Assembly: GCF_001522545.3 (NCBI RefSeq)
Contig: NC_031772.1
Location: 6,477,503-6,541,502 of the forward strand
DNA length: 64,000 bases
Direction of reading: 5' to 3'
Origin: Parus major
Taxonomy: Eukaryota > Chordata > Aves > Passeriformes > Paridae
The translations under genes and the position numbers were made by a program. This document shows, piece by piece, positions 49,271-63,600 of this stretch. The notes beneath the pieces are model-generated. The model was not told where the DNA came from, made no database searches, and saw only the letters and a list, made by a program, of their open reading frames with translations. How positions within the stretch are numbered: the stretch's first letter is position 1; each line of letters begins with the position of its first letter.

Positions 49271-51901
49271 CTGAAAATTGTGCAAAGAGAGGGGAACTAG
49301 TGTAGAAAACAAATCACAGACCAGACTTTTGTTTTGGTCCTAGAACTCCTAACATTCACCTTTAAGAGACACTTGGAGAAGAAGTGGAGGGGTTTTAATC
49401 TTCTGATCTGGGCAGGAAACCAAAGCTGAGAAGAAAACACATCTCTTCTAAGGAGCTGATGGCATGATGTAGGAAGGAGTGTAGCTTTTCAAGGCAGTAT
49501 CAGCCAAGAGCAGGTTGGCAGACTGGCACAGAACCCTTTTGAGATTCAGGGTAGACAGCTGGCCTGATTCCCAGTGGGTGCCCTGTGATGGATTTCCCAT
49601 TTGAAGCCAGGGGGAATGGCTGCAAGACAACAGCTGCTGGAGCCCCTGCTAAAACTGTTCCAGCTTGAGGGGTCATGTTCAAACTGAATAGTTTGCTGAG
49701 TGGCAGATGAAGTCTGGGAGCAGGAGTGGAGGAGACAGCAGTTGTGTGAGTGCACTTTTCCCTAAACTCATTTTAAGTGTAAATCTGCATACGATGGCAA
49801 GCCCAGTTTTTTTATCAGTACATGTAACCTAATGCCTGATTCCCTTTTATGAACTGAACAATTTCCCCTTCTGTCTCGTTATCTCTCTCTAATGGCATTT
49901 TCTAACTAGCAATGCAGCAGCAGTCTGACATGGATACATGGTAGGAGCATCCAGTGCTCACACGAACAGAGCAGGAGGCAGCAGTGTCCCACATTATCTC
50001 ATTAAGAGACTTTCACAGGCATGCCTCTGCTAATGTAAACTCATTATCGGATAAAACAGCAGCAGTTGTTTTTACATGGATGGATCCAAGTCCAAGTGAT
50101 GAATTGTTTCTCTACTCTTAACTGGGTTAAGTATTTTTTTGAATGTTGCCTGAGAACTAAGTGGCCATGTGCTACATTTATACAGTAACTTTTGCCCTGT
50201 TCCAGTAGACCACTGACAGCTGTGCTCAGCTGATCAATAGCAGTGATCTGCTGTCTGCTCTGACACCACACGCTGATACTGCGAGGAGAATGTTTGTAGG
50301 AAGATAATGTTTCACAACATCTATGCAAGAATAAGAATAATGTTGATGTTGCAAGCTCTGAACAATCTGTGATCTCCAAATGATCAAAGACATTGTGGCC
50401 CATGTTTTACTCCCTCTGACCATGTCTTTAGCAACATAAGCCTCCCTGACAGATAAGAATGTCACCATGGATTCTGAGTCCACGTTTTTAAAATTTGGGG
50501 TGGTTTTCTTGAAGAGTATATGATACCCTTTCATCATCTTTGCAGCTGGGAAGCGAACTGTTTGTCTAACAACGGGAGAGTGACACTGACAGCTTAATGT
50601 CCACATAAAAGATGTAACAGAGCCTGTCAGTTAAGAGCATTGGGAGCAGCAAATTTCCCTTGGAAGTGTGAGCTGGGTGCTGCAGCCCCACCCTGAAACG
50701 CTGGGGTTGAAGAAAGCACAGGATGGTTTCAAACAAACAGTGTATCAATGTTCCTGAAACAAGTATTTCAATTTATGTTTTGCAGAAAAATACCCCTGTT
50801 ATACAATTATTTTTTTTTCATTTCTGAATGGCAACTGAACCAAACAGCATCATTCCAGTGCTACAGGCATTGCAAACTTTGACCAACTATTATCAGAAGG
50901 AAAATCCACCCTGTGCTTAGCAGATGTCATTATTTTTCAGCTCCATCCCACCTTAACTATCTGGAGAATAACATTCAAGTGCAGAGGTCAGTGGTGAAAA
51001 AAAAATAACCACTGCTGCTGGCCAGCTGAGCCGATAGCATAGACCATACATGGATTTGGAATGAAGGGCATCAGACTCACAACCTCCCTGGTGCCAAGAA
51101 ATACACAGCTAAAATCAGCAGCTCAGAGATGAGTAATGCACAAACATGGTCCAGAGTGTTAGAAGTGTTCAAGCACTTCCAGAGTATGTTGGGTAAATGA
51201 GTATCTGTTTCCATGCCACCAAAACAGCACAGAGATCACACCATGTCCTTCAGCGGTTCTCTGATTCTGTGCCCAGTGAATGAGAGCAGAGCTGACCAAC
51301 AGGAAAAGCACTCCCTGGCTCCAGTGTGGAGGAGCACAAGGAGGTGCTCTTCATCTAGAAGCAATGCTCATGGGCAAGGGCTGCCCATCGCTGCTGGCAG
51401 CCAGGTGAGCCTGGCTGGGAGCCACCAGCCACCCCCTCGGAGCCCAGCCAGCTCTGCTCGAGCCCAGCCTTTGGGCAGGAGAGTGAGGGGCTCCAACATC
51501 AGACAGAGGATTTGTAATGTTGCTTCTGTGTAGTGAGATGGGAGGGTTTTTTTGCAAGAAAACTGAAAGACTAGAGCTTAGAAACATGCTGGATTCAGAG
51601 TGCATTTACATGGCACTGAGAGAACACTCAAGGTGTTAGGAGATTCTGTCCTGGTCCAGCAGTCCCTTAAGAAAATATCACTTACATGGGCTGGCCCATA
51701 CACGTTCAAATTGTTTAAAATTGGGTACACAGCTAGGTTCTCTCATGCAGAGAGGGAGCACAGAAGCAACTATTTTACTTTGGATGCCTACTGAAACCAA
51801 AGACAGAACAATTTATTATTCTTCTATTAAATAAGCAAAGTAAGTACATTAAACCCGAAATTGTGCCAATTAGTTTTGTCCAATTCCCTCAGTCGGATCA
51901 T

Positions 51902-51944
51902 AGTTTTAGAGTGGCCAAAATGATTGCCTTACCTACAGTAAGGG
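51902..51944. repeat. 43-base direct repeat, copy 1 (pair with 52432-52473)
   Basis: The core 'gtggccaaaatgattgc' and 'ttacctacag' recur 530 bases downstream with about four differences. The flanks do not match over longer distances, apart from a shared GGGATTC a little further on. Confidence 0.75.
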
Positions 51945-52431
51945 GATTCCATAATCTCAGTGATGTCCTGCCAAAGGAATGTGACTGGCTAGGATCAAAA
52001 TGACTGGCTGAGGTCTTGGGAGACAATTTTTTTGTTTGCCCAGAGTCTGTTTGGGATCAGGAGAACTGATGGACAGCACCTGGACCTATGGACAGCTGAT
52101 GATTTCAGCACTTTTTTTTTGAAGAGATCAAGTATGGGGAGTACCTTGTGTCCTGTAGTCACAGCATTTCACTGGAAACTCACAGTGCTGTCTTTGTCAG
52201 ACTCCCAGGAGTAGTCCAGTGCCTGCTGGAGGTGGTCCTGTAGGACAGGTCCTCAGACAAGGCTGCTTGGAAGGCACTGCTGCCACCATTCAGATACATC
52301 TGAAACCTTTCCCTGTGGTCAGAAGAATAAATCCACCAGTTCTGACTCCCTGAAATTTATTCTGAGATAAATGCTCTCCTACACTAAAATTCCATCATGT
52401 CTTTAGTATGACTTATACCCTAGAAGAGGGT

Positions 52432-52473
52432 GGTTTTGGGGTGGCCAAAATGATTGCTTTACCTACAGCAAGG
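52432..52473. repeat. 43-base direct repeat, copy 2 (pair with 51902-51944)
   Basis: This is the second copy, same orientation. Read in one frame, both copies give V-A-K-M-I-A-L-P-T, so the differences lie mainly at positions that do not change this peptide. The match is too short to judge whether that is meaningful. Confidence 0.75.
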
Positions 52474-54562
52474 TATTGTGTGCTGAGGGATTCTTTGGCA
52501 CAGAAGATACTGTCACAAGCAAGGGTTTATTACAATGCCATTGAAGGCATTGCTGCAGTCTGCAATGCCTCTGGCACAGAGGTGATCAGCTCACCCTGTC
52601 TTCATCAGTGAGCTCTGCAGCTGGAGCTGCTGCTGTCTGCCCCCAGGCATCCACACCCATCCTCGCTCCCCACCTTAAGACAGTGCATGACTGATGCTTT
52701 GCTGCATTACGTTTGCAGGAATGTTTTCTCCTATTAAGGCACCTCCAGAAGCCAGATGTTCTGTTTTAGTAGGGACTTCCTTTTTTTAAAACAAGCATTT
52801 CTAAGCTGATGTTATTTTTATTCAGTTCTCCTTGTGAAATTTCCAAAGACAGATTTTTGCTTGGCAGTGTCACAGCAGGATATGAGGGAGAAATTGCCAT
52901 CTGCCTCTGACTACATATGTACATGCACCCAGAGAACCTACTCAGGGAGCACTACTGATACTGCAAAGCTGAATATTCATATATTAGGAAATTGATTTAT
53001 TAAATCATACTTGCAAGCCCACTCTAACTTTGTGTTATGTAATCATACATTCTTTTTCACAAGGTCATTTGTGCTTTGGAGGCCTTTGTTGGACCTGATC
53101 AGGCATGGAGTCATGAGTCTGTGTTGTAGAAAGTTCTAGCCTGTAGGATTCCCAGGTCCTTGGCTGCAGAAGTCAAAAGGTGTCTTGTAAACTGAATGGG
53201 AGATGAGGAGGATGTCCCTTTTCTCCACTCCAGCCTCTGCCGTGGATTTCCTTTCTGAACAGCATTAAATCACTTCCACCAACTTTTATTTTCTCACACA
53301 AACACCTGGAGACAGACTTGCAGCTGTGCTGAGCTCCTGTAGCTCCAGGGAGAGCAAACAGAAGCAATTACTTCAAACCAGCCCCAGCCAGCCTTCCAGT
53401 TTGCTCTGAAAAACCAGACACAATGTGGTGAACACTAGTCATGCAAAAAGACTGAAATGACCCTGTCCTTCATGTTTCCATCACTGATATGAGGATAATA
53501 CCTTCCTCTGACATCACAAGAATGGTAATGTTGTCATAAGGTGCTGAGCTGTAACAGCCTTGCATCTCCAGAGATGGGACCAGTGAGCTCACGTGCAGTG
53601 AATGTTTTCACTGTTCAGCACAGACCTTGAAAAGTGTACAGTTAACAAAAGCAACATACTTTCCCCATAAGAGCTCTCCCTCATCAACCAGCAATCATGG
53701 TTTCTTTTATTCTTAGAATTTTTCATATTTTGTAACATTCAGAAGTCAAAAGATCAGTAAGTCTCAACATGCTCTGAACTCTGGTACTTAAAGCTCTAAC
53801 ATAGGCAAATGCTGAAATTAGAAATGAGCCACGGGACAGATTTTCCCATGCTTACTAATCAAGAGTCACTGATTTAAGGATTTCTCTCCCAGGCTAAAAT
53901 CTCTCATCTTTCTCCAGCACAAAATTAATTTAGCAAATAAAATGAGACCTGTGACCTCTGTATATGTTGACTTGGATAGTTATCATTTCTAACTCTAAGG
54001 TCTCACCATTACAGTAACTCCAGTTCTGTGTTACACAAGACTTGGTGGCTGTGGCTGTTAAAAAGGACACAAATGTTTTGAGGTTAGGCTGCCTGGAGAG
54101 GGGGCTAGTAACAACTTGTGAGTATGGAAAATGAAAATAGAGAAAAATCTACTAAAGAACCTCATCCATTCCTCCAACTGATAAAGTACAACTCCTTAGA
54201 GTGTTATATGCTCTTCATCTCTTTGTCTGGTTCAGTGTTAAATTTTATTTCTATACCTTTCCTTAACAAAGTATTCCATGGTATGAGTGTTTGGAAGTTT
54301 TTCTTGAACTTCACACTTTGTTTTTTCCCTGTGTTTATTCATATAATTACTTTGAGTTTGACTGTATAAACATAAATGTGAGAATTGGCCAATGTTTTAA
54401 TGATCAGGAAGGGGAGGGAGGTGTCTGACAGCACATGATCAGTGCTGACATTTCATGACATTTCATGATTATTAGCTAGACAAAAAGAACATTTGTAGAG
54501 TGAAATGAGCAGATCTGCTTCCAAGGTGGCCAGGCTAACTTGAACATCTTTTTGTCTTGCAG

Positions 54563-54645
54563 AAGATGAAGCCCATTGTCCAAAGAAGACGATCTACCTC
54601 ATCTGCCATTACTAAAGCTCTTGGCAAATCAAAATCCCATTCCAG
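54563..54645 (+). CDS. ARHGAP20-like exon: basic N-terminal segment
   Basis: Acceptor TTGTCTTGCAG and donor GTAGAA, 83 bases, exit phase 2. It encodes K-M-K-P-I-V-Q-R-R-R-S-T and ends in a Lys/Ser-rich stretch. This parallels the K-M-K and R-R-R-S segment near the start of mammalian ARHGAP20, where it is preceded by roughly 35 residues from an upstream exon. The ATG at 54566, with A at -3, could itself start translation if the upstream exon is non-coding here. Confidence 0.85.
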
Positions 54646-57600
54646 GTAGAAAAAATACCTTTTTGACTCCTGTTTCCATCTTTCTGCCTACACAGACTGA
54701 AATCACACTGGTTTCAAATTAATTTAACAGTGTTGAGGGCAATTTGGTCCTGCGGCAGGGGCAGGCAGGGGCAGGTGGAGGGGGATGAGGCACCAGACAG
54801 ACGTGGTGGGTTGCAGGACATGGGATGATGCAGATTTAGCACCCTGGGGAGCATCCTGGCATTCCACCTCAGAGTTTCCCTGTCCAGCCACCCCAAGGTT
54901 ACTCACTAACAGAGCTCCCTGCAGCCCCTGCTCCACGTGCTGGACTGCCAGTGGGAGGGATAGTCCTGAGAATTGCTTCTGGCTCAGCTATAGGTACATC
55001 TGGGCAGGTGAGGGGGCTGGAGCTGCTTCTGGAGATGGAGGGAATGGTGGGAGGCATGCCCAGGCCCTGACAGCCCTGTGCAGGATGGCATCAGCTCAGG
55101 ACATTTGCCAGAAAAGGCTCCAGAGCCAGACGTGCTCCAGGCCAGCCCTGTCAGGGGACAGCAGCTTTCCCTTACTGCCAGCTCAGGTGGAAAGCTGCCT
55201 CCACGTCTGCAGCTCCATCAAGTCTGCTGATGCGTTGCTCCTGCAGTGTGAGGCACCAGGAGTGTCAGCAGACAGGGAGCCACATGCCAGACATGCACAT
55301 CTTCTGCTGAAACACTAAATGTTCTGACTTAGCTCTGAGCACCTCAGTCCAGTGGGAGCTGAGTCCTCCTTGACCTCATCCCCTCCTGCAGCACTGTGTC
55401 ACTGCTAGAGACAGATAAGGGGATACCATCGTCCTTTCTGCCTTGCTCTGATTGCAGCCGTGTAAATTTCCTGGGGGATTTGTTTAGTTTGATTTTTTCT
55501 TTCCTTGTAAGAAACAGAAGATAAAGCAGAACTGATTGACACTTTGATCTGGACCAGCCCTCCCAAAGAATATCCCATTTGTGTCACACCATTGGTGATC
55601 GATGCACAGTACAGCCTGCTTCTCTGGAATGGAGCAGGGGTGTCAGTCTCACAGGATCATTTAATAAGAAGGGCAGGACTGATTTCCACTTGGTTGTCAT
55701 TTGACCAAGTTATGTGACTTCTTTTTCCTTCCTCCCACCCCCTCTAAATTGCAGTAGGGGAAAAAAAAGTGAGGAAGAGAAAGAAATTCTTGACTTTATT
55801 TGGCTGGAGGACCTCCTCGTGAGGGAGGGAAGCTTTAAATATTTCTTGTGATGGATTGCTATGGAGGGAGCTGGTCCAATGCCATCTTTGCTTAGGCCAT
55901 GAAAGCATCAGCGAGATTTTTTTGCCAGCCTGCCATTGTGTTTATAAAGCTGGGTAATCCTCCAGCTTTAGGAAATCCACTGCTTGGGACTGTAAGATGC
56001 TGTTGCTCCCACTGCTCAGCTGATGGACATGGAGAGCTTTTAATATAATATCTGAAGGTGATTAAGCTTCTCATTTACAGCCCCACAGCTGCATAAGTCA
56101 AGCATTCACTTGGTGGTGGCTGTGGAGGAGGGAAGAGGGAATTTCTGTTTGTCAGGGTACAGGTGTTCCTGTGACTGGAGGAGGATTTCAGTAAAGCAGC
56201 TACTGGCTGGTTTTAACCTCATTCCTGTGAAATCAGCTGAGTTCAGTTATGAGGCCAGTGGAAACTGAGTTAAAACCAATAACGTCAAAAATACTACACT
56301 TTCAGCTCATGTTTGTTTTTTATGTGTAGAGTGTTCTCAGACTAGAGAGTAAAGGGTAGAGCAGAATTGCTGAGGGATGAAGGGAAGACAAGTATCCTTG
56401 CCTGCAAGCAAGATACATATTTTTGTCTATCTGTAAACACAGGAGGATCTCTGTGAAGATTTTTCTGTGTTGGTCTAAGGCCATGTCTCAGAGGTTCACT
56501 AAGTCAGGCTCAGGCACACGAACACACTGTGTGAACAGGAACTCTTCCGTGTTCACGCAGCACATCCCACACGCTGAGACGCAGGAATGGCTGTGGGAGC
56601 TGCTGTGTGCCAGCTGAGCTGAGCCTGGAACAGTGCTGAGGAGGGGCTCTGTGGGTGCTGAGGTGCAAGCGAGGAGATTGCACTTGGCAGAGCTCTTCCA
56701 GCTGGTGACAGCGTAGGGAGAGGGTCTGGTTCAATCCCCATGCTGCCTTGTTGCAGTCAACATGCAAAAACCCTCAGGGACTTTTGGAAATGGTGAGCAC
56801 CTATATGAATCTCAGTGAAAACAAGCTGGATGGCAGCCAAGCAAGCCAGAATCAGATGTCTGGAATTAGATGAGTACATGAAGTTCATTTTCTTTTTGCT
56901 TTTTGTCTCATGCTGACAAATTGCTCAGTCTGGATGGAAAACACGCACAGAAAGGGCAGTGAAGCCCAGCTGAGCCACACAATGAGCCATGGGTTTTCCA
57001 TGTTCAAGTCATAGCTCACACACATGTGCAGGTAGTAAGTCTTTTACCTGAGTGAGAAATTACTCAAAAACTACTATTTCAGCAGCTTAATCTCACAAGA
57101 TTTGGTGTGGGCATTTAGGGAGTTTTCCAGCAGTCTGAGGTGGGTAAAGGTAATTGTGCAGGCAAATGCAAACCCTTCTAAGGAAAACTTCTGACAAAGT
57201 CTTGTGATTTTTCTTATTCCTCCAGGGAAACTACTCTTTCCTCTTCCCATTCAGACAATGGGCTGCCAAGTGGGGTGTTCAGCAGCCCAGGCTCCACCTT
57301 CATCCTGGACGAGCGAGTGCAGCTAACTGTGGGCCTGCAGACCCAGGAAAGACACCTGATTTTGTTCAGTGATGTGCTGGTCATTGCCAAGTCCAAGTAA
57401 GAGGAATTCCCACTCATTCCTTTTCTCCAGTAGGTGCTGTTGAAGCTAGGCTCAGCACCTCAGTGCTGGGATTTTTGGGGCAGTCCTGTGCAGAGCCAGG
57501 TGTTGGACTCAATGGTCATGTGGGTACCTTCCAACTCATGAAATTCTGTAATACTATGAGGCTCTGATCTAGTTGTGGAGAACCTAGCAGCCTCCAAAAC

Positions 57601-60600
57601 AATGCTTCTTTGGAAATGTGGATCTGAAATGTGGCATTTCCCCCTTCCACCTTCACAAATTCTTCTTGGTATTAATGTTTCACTCCATTTGTCTGAAGAA
57701 AAAGGTTGTCTAATCAGTTTTGCCCACTTCCTTATGAGGATGCTTGAAGATACACCATGAGGGCAGGAGGCAGATGGACAAAACTGACTTTCAGTCTGAG
57801 TCCTTCTGTCACATATAAATTAAGAGCTCTCTCTGCATCTGCATGACTTTAAAGGAGCATGATCAGACTCTGGAGGTCTAAATGTTTTTCTCTGGCCTAA
57901 GGAATTAATAATTTCCATTGTAGATCCTCCTCCAGCCTGAAGCTGAAAAAGCAAGTGCATCTGAGTGAAGTGTGGACTGGCACCTGTCTCAGCGAAGTGA
58001 CAGAGAAAAAGATGAGTCCCGAGAATTCATTTGTCATTGGCTGGCCTATCACCAACTATGTTGTCACCTTCAGGTATTTTATCAGACATCAGACCTCTCT
58101 CTGCATCCCAGTAGCTACTCAGGTCTCCCGTGTGTCAAGTGAAACAATGACTGAGTCTAAAGGGCCCATTTCCTTTTCCATTTCCTTACCCTGAAACCCA
58201 GGCAACCTGTGCTGGCAGCAGGAGTTCTAGGAACTGCAGACATTGGGAAGGAAACACTAGGAGAAGAAAATAGCAATTAAAGGTCACTGCAAAAATAACA
58301 AGGGCCCACAAGATGAGTTAACTCCAACTTCACAGAAAGGGATTTGTCGCTTATCTGAACACTCACCAGTGTGACAGGAAACCTGTTCCAGTTTGTTGCT
58401 GGGATTTTTGTGTTATTATTATTTTTGTTATTTGTTAAAATAGAACAGAAGAAGGAAAGGACTGTGCTTTTGTTCCAGGGCTTTGCAGGAAGCAACTTTG
58501 ACTTACAGCCATATATAAATGAAATTGGGTAGAGTTTCCAAAGGCTGTTACCCATTCAGCACTTGTTTGATGATCTGCCTCCCTTTTTGTCTTCAGCTCA
58601 GCTGATGTGAAGGAACGATGGCTGTCAGCATTACTGTGGTAAGTGACCCTCCTTTCATCCCCCTTCCAGGTGGTTCCTCTACAGGCCTTAGAGAAATTTG
58701 CCTGTCAGACTGTGCTCTGATTTTCAGCATGTCTGAGTGCTGTTTGAAAAATCCACCTTTGAAATCTGAATATAAATGTCCCTAGGAGAGTACCAAATTG
58801 GTGGTAACAGTTGGGAAAAAAGGGGATCCATCAGAAGATGATATTGTTGAAGCATCCTTTTTCCTTTGGAGCTGGAGGTCGACTTTACTGATCACTGTGG
58901 AACTGTCACCAGTGATTAGCAAAACATTCTTCAGATGTTTTTTGATTTTAACTAAATTTTTCATTACATTGCATCTAGAGGCTACAGTTTTTTCTTTTTC
59001 TTTTATGTTTTATATGTTCCTTCGACTAACACCCAAACAAAAGTGTTTATAAAGAGACAGAGGGAAAGAAATCTTCTGATTTGTGGAGAACATAGTGATC
59101 TGAGGGAGCACTGGAAGGTATTATGCAGGACACATCTGCCTGCACTGAATGTGGGGGATTGGTAGCCTTTGTGCTCCAGGTAGATAAAGAAGTCAGTAAG
59201 AGCATGTGGCCTCATTATGAACATTACATTAATGTATGTCATAATTAACTTGTATTTATTACAGTGCCAAGGAGGATGTCCCATCCAAATTTTAGGGCCC
59301 TTTTCAAATTTGGTTGGGAAATTACATCCTTCCCCTTTTCTTTGACTTTCAGGCATATCAATGAGGTAAAACAAAATGAGTATGTGAAGAATCTGACCCT
59401 TCGGATCGTTGTGCTGGATGACGACAACTGTTCTTCTGTAAGTAAAGCTAAGAACCTGCTCATCAGATCAAGACTACACAGGGGTCTGTGGGGTAGGGGA
59501 AGGAATGCAGGGCTGTGCTGGTATTCCAGCTTCAAGTTCAAGTCCCAGCTTAAAAGATTTAGAAGGTGTGCATCCAGGCATCTACATACTTCCCACTTGG
59601 AAGCCCACTTGGAGAGTCTTGGTTTGAGAAATGAGGTAGCCAGACCCTTACCAAACAGCACTTAATTCTCAGGATTATTGTTTGCCTCTGACTTCTTTTC
59701 TCTTTTTCTTTTACTTCAGAATTAATTACAGTTTGTGGCTGAGTGCCACAGTCAATTCCTCTTTCCAGTGCTATGAATTGAGGATATTGATCATGGAGTC
59801 ACTAGTGTGTTGACCTGAACTAATTTACTGGAATGTGTCCCTGTCTAGTATACTTTTCTTGGCTTCATGCCGAGTTTGGTGGGTCACATTTGCCTCCTGG
59901 ACATTCTTCCCTCTAAGAGTGACCCCTGACACTCATGGTTGATGAGCATTGCCATGTTCCATGTTCACTCTTTAGAGTGACAGTGGCACTATAATCAGCC
60001 AAACACTGGTGGGATCCAACACAGCAGCCAAGCACCACCCACCTCCTGTGATTTCTGCTGGATGAAATCTTTGGATGGTATGATAGACCCATGACAGAAG
60101 AAGTAGTGGAGAAGAGCTTTCATGTTGTATAGCCATCATCCTTTCTGGTGTAGTTCAAATTTGTACAGCTTATCCATCCATGAACATTTAGTAAAGACAG
60201 TCATTAGACAGAGATGTGACATTTTCTCCAGATTTTGAAGCTATAAGAAACTGCAACCAAACTTCTCACCTTTGAGCTTCCTGTATTTTCTCTGTTTGCC
60301 TTTCTAGAACACTGCAGTCAATGTGTCCAATGTGGAAACTGCAGAGAGTGTGATAAAGAAGACCCTTCTACAGCTTGGGCTCTCTGTAAGTGACAGGTGA
60401 CAGATTTTAGCTAAGGATGCTGGCAACATCTGGTTGACAGGACATTGTGGGTGTGGATAAGTGTAGATTTGATGTCTATTGCTTTCTGAGTGGAGGGCAA
60501 CCTCATGGAGCTTCACTCTGGCCCCTCTCAATTAACATTTTTTCTGTTCTCTATTCCTCACCCAACAGGACAAGACCAGTGAACACCACCTCTGGGTGGT

Positions 60601-63600
60601 CTCAGGAAAAGATGAGCCTGCTTACCCTCTCATTGGTAAGAGCCCACCCATATTGAGCATCATTTTGGTGCTTAATTCTGGCACCAGAGGAACAACTGAT
60701 TAATTATATTAGTGTGTGTGGCAGAGAAACATCACAAATATTGCACTCTTCACTTAAAAAGTAACAGTAGGGACACTGTTGCTGATGTAAGATGTGACAT
60801 CAAGTTGCTGTGAGATGTCACTTGGCTGTTATTGTCTTAGCATTCACATTTAATCTAAGCATGATGATATCTTTCATAAACTGCACTTACCTCCCTTTTC
60901 CAAGCAAATTTGTGCATTTCTGGGTGGGAGCCCATCACACTTTTCAGCAGATGCTCCAAATGAATAGCAGATCTTTAGGCTGACCCAAAGACATATCTTC
61001 TTTGCAGCAGATGTGATGCAGGGGTAGGACATGTCTCAAAGCCTAATTCAATCCCTCTGGCTGCTGGTATGAGCTTCCAGGGCTACAGGCTTGGAGGCTG
61101 ATCATAGTCTCCTGCTCAGCTTTGTAGGCATTTCCTCATGGGCAGAGCAGGAGGTCAGGGGCAGCCTCAGCCCACCTTCACTGTCAGATAGAGGTGTCCA
61201 CTGACCTCTGCCAGACAGAGCATCTCCTGACACTCCCCAGGCCCTTTGCCTTTGGGCCCTGTCAGAACCAAACCAGTTGCTGCAGTCAGGTGGTCATTCA
61301 GCAAGAGTGTGTTAGATCTAGAGGAAAGCACTTTGGCAATTGAAAGAAGCAGATTTTTTGAAGGTCTGTTGGAGACATATAGACCTCTAGTTAGGAAGCT
61401 AACATGTTTATCCTACTTTTTCAGTACTCAATTAGTTTTCATTGCATTTCAGTTCACAAATAATGAAATTGCCTTCCACACAAATCGTTGTATCATATTG
61501 AAAACCCACTTTGTTGCATATGGGTTGTTATCTTAATCCAATACTAAATTGACCTCATGAGCATATGTGGGCCACTTGCATCAATGCCTTTGCAGGCTGT
61601 TTATTTGAAAAATTTCCTTTTTAACTATTTGTGTTTAGGTTTTAGGAACTCTTCAGGCTTGAGGGAGGGTAGGTGTGTATATGGGGGCCTTGAGGACAGT
61701 CACAATGGAGAAGAGTGCTACAGATGTGTAGGGGATGATTTCAGAAATAGAATAAACATTTTAAAATAAAACACGGAATTTTGTCTATTAAGTTCTAAGC
61801 GTTCATCATGGAGATCACCAAAGCTGGAATCTTCCAATAACAATAAGTTTTCACCATAGCTCAGCATCTTTGCTTGCTCTTTCCACAACTCTGCTCAACA
61901 GGGCACGAGCATCCCTTCAGCATCGCCTTGAGCTGTCTCCGGGACTCTGCTGACCAGCAACAAAAAACCAACAATAACACTCTCCTGGCTGATGGGACAG
62001 AGGCTTCCTTCCTTGCTCAGCTCCCAAAGGAAAAACAGTGTCAGTTTGTCTTGAAACCCAGACTCCAAGCTCCGATGCAGCTGAGGAGAGGTAGGGGCTG
62101 CAGGAGTGTGGTACAGCCAGATAGAGATTTTATTGCTCTCCACTGCATTGCTGAACTCTCATGGCATCATACATGTATCCCAGACTTGCTCTCATACCTG
62201 AATGTAATGTAAAGAGGAAGAGATTGCAGAGACGTGAAATTTCTCTGTGCAACTGTTCAGACTTAGCTTTCAGTCCTTCATTAGTCTTCACCTGCAAGTC
62301 ATTGTAATAGAATCATAGAAAATGCTGAGTTGGAAGAGAACCATCAGTATCATCAAGTCCTGGCCCTGTACCCAAGAACCCACCATTTGCCTGAGAGCAT
62401 TGTGCATGTGCTCCGTGAACTCAGACAGCCTTGATGCTGTGACCACTGCCCTGGGATCCTGTTCCAGCGCTCAGCCACCCTCTGGGTGAAAAACCTTTTC
62501 TGGAGATTTAACCTAAACCTCCCCTGACTCAGCTTCATGCTATTTTCTCAAGGCCTATCACTGGTCATAAGAGCAAAGTGATTCTTGCTCTGCAGAGACA
62601 GCAAGGTTCTCTGAAGAATGATGATTGAGAGTTTTGCTGATGGTTGAGAGATGAACAAGTGGTTTCACTTGTGTATATTGTCTAGCCATCCCCATTAAGA
62701 GTGCAGTTAATAAACAGGTGAAGGTAGAAAGTGCTTGTTTTGCTGGGAACTCTGGCTCCACTGTAGATCACTCAGTGTCCAGCAGGAGGACAGACAGGTG
62801 TGTGAAAGTCTGTGTTTTCTTTCAGAGTCACTGCAGAAACACACCAAGAGGAAGAAGTCATTGATTGACTGGGCCCTGCGCCGCAGCACCAGCACCCCCA
62901 CGGGCAGCCCTCCTTCCCAGTCACCTACCACACCACGCAAACTCTTCGGCCTGTCCCTGTCCTCTGTCTGTCCTGATGGAATCCTTCCCAAGCCAATCAT
63001 GGTAAGCAGCAGCCTGGACTGCTTGTCTTGACATAAACTTGATGTGTTTAGCCCAACGTTTAAAGCCACTTGCAGCATTTATGAGGATTGAATGGGGAAG
63101 AGGACCATTGTTTACTTGTGACCCAGACTCAGCTCAGTAACAAGGGTGGGAACAACTCTCTCCTGGGTAATCCCTATCACTTCATTCACAGATGTCTGTC
63201 CTGTTTCAGTAGGTGTCTCCAGGTCATCACCAGATGACAAGGGGAAACATCAGTGGATCCTGCCCTGCTATGTAGCCTAGAACTCTCTCACTACAAGAGT
63301 CCCCTGGGCTCACACTTGTCACAGGATAAGCGTGCCCGCATAAACTGTATCTGCAGCTTGGCTGCCAGGCTCTTGTCCCTAGTTAGATCAGGATAAATTT
63401 CTTGTATTGTTTTCTTCCCATTACTGACTTGATCTTCTGCTAATTACATTACAACACATGGTGTATAATAAACAAGAGGGTAAAGTGTTAGGCTCTAAAG
63501 TACAACTGTTTTATTTCTTAGGATATGCTGCTCCTCTTGTACCATGAAGGTCCCTCTACTAGGGGCATTTTCAGACGTTCTGCCAATGCCAAGACTTGCA

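Larger units (their letters stand above)
40911..54562. other. Gene-free stretch, probably 5' intron or upstream region of the ARHGAP20-like gene
   Basis: I find no exon here that would splice in phase to the exon at 54563. The stretch holds a VNTR with a gap at 43.1 kb, a minus-strand CR1 at 48.8 kb and a duplicated 43-base sequence at 51.9 and 52.4 kb. The rest looks like ordinary non-coding sequence. Confidence 0.5.
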
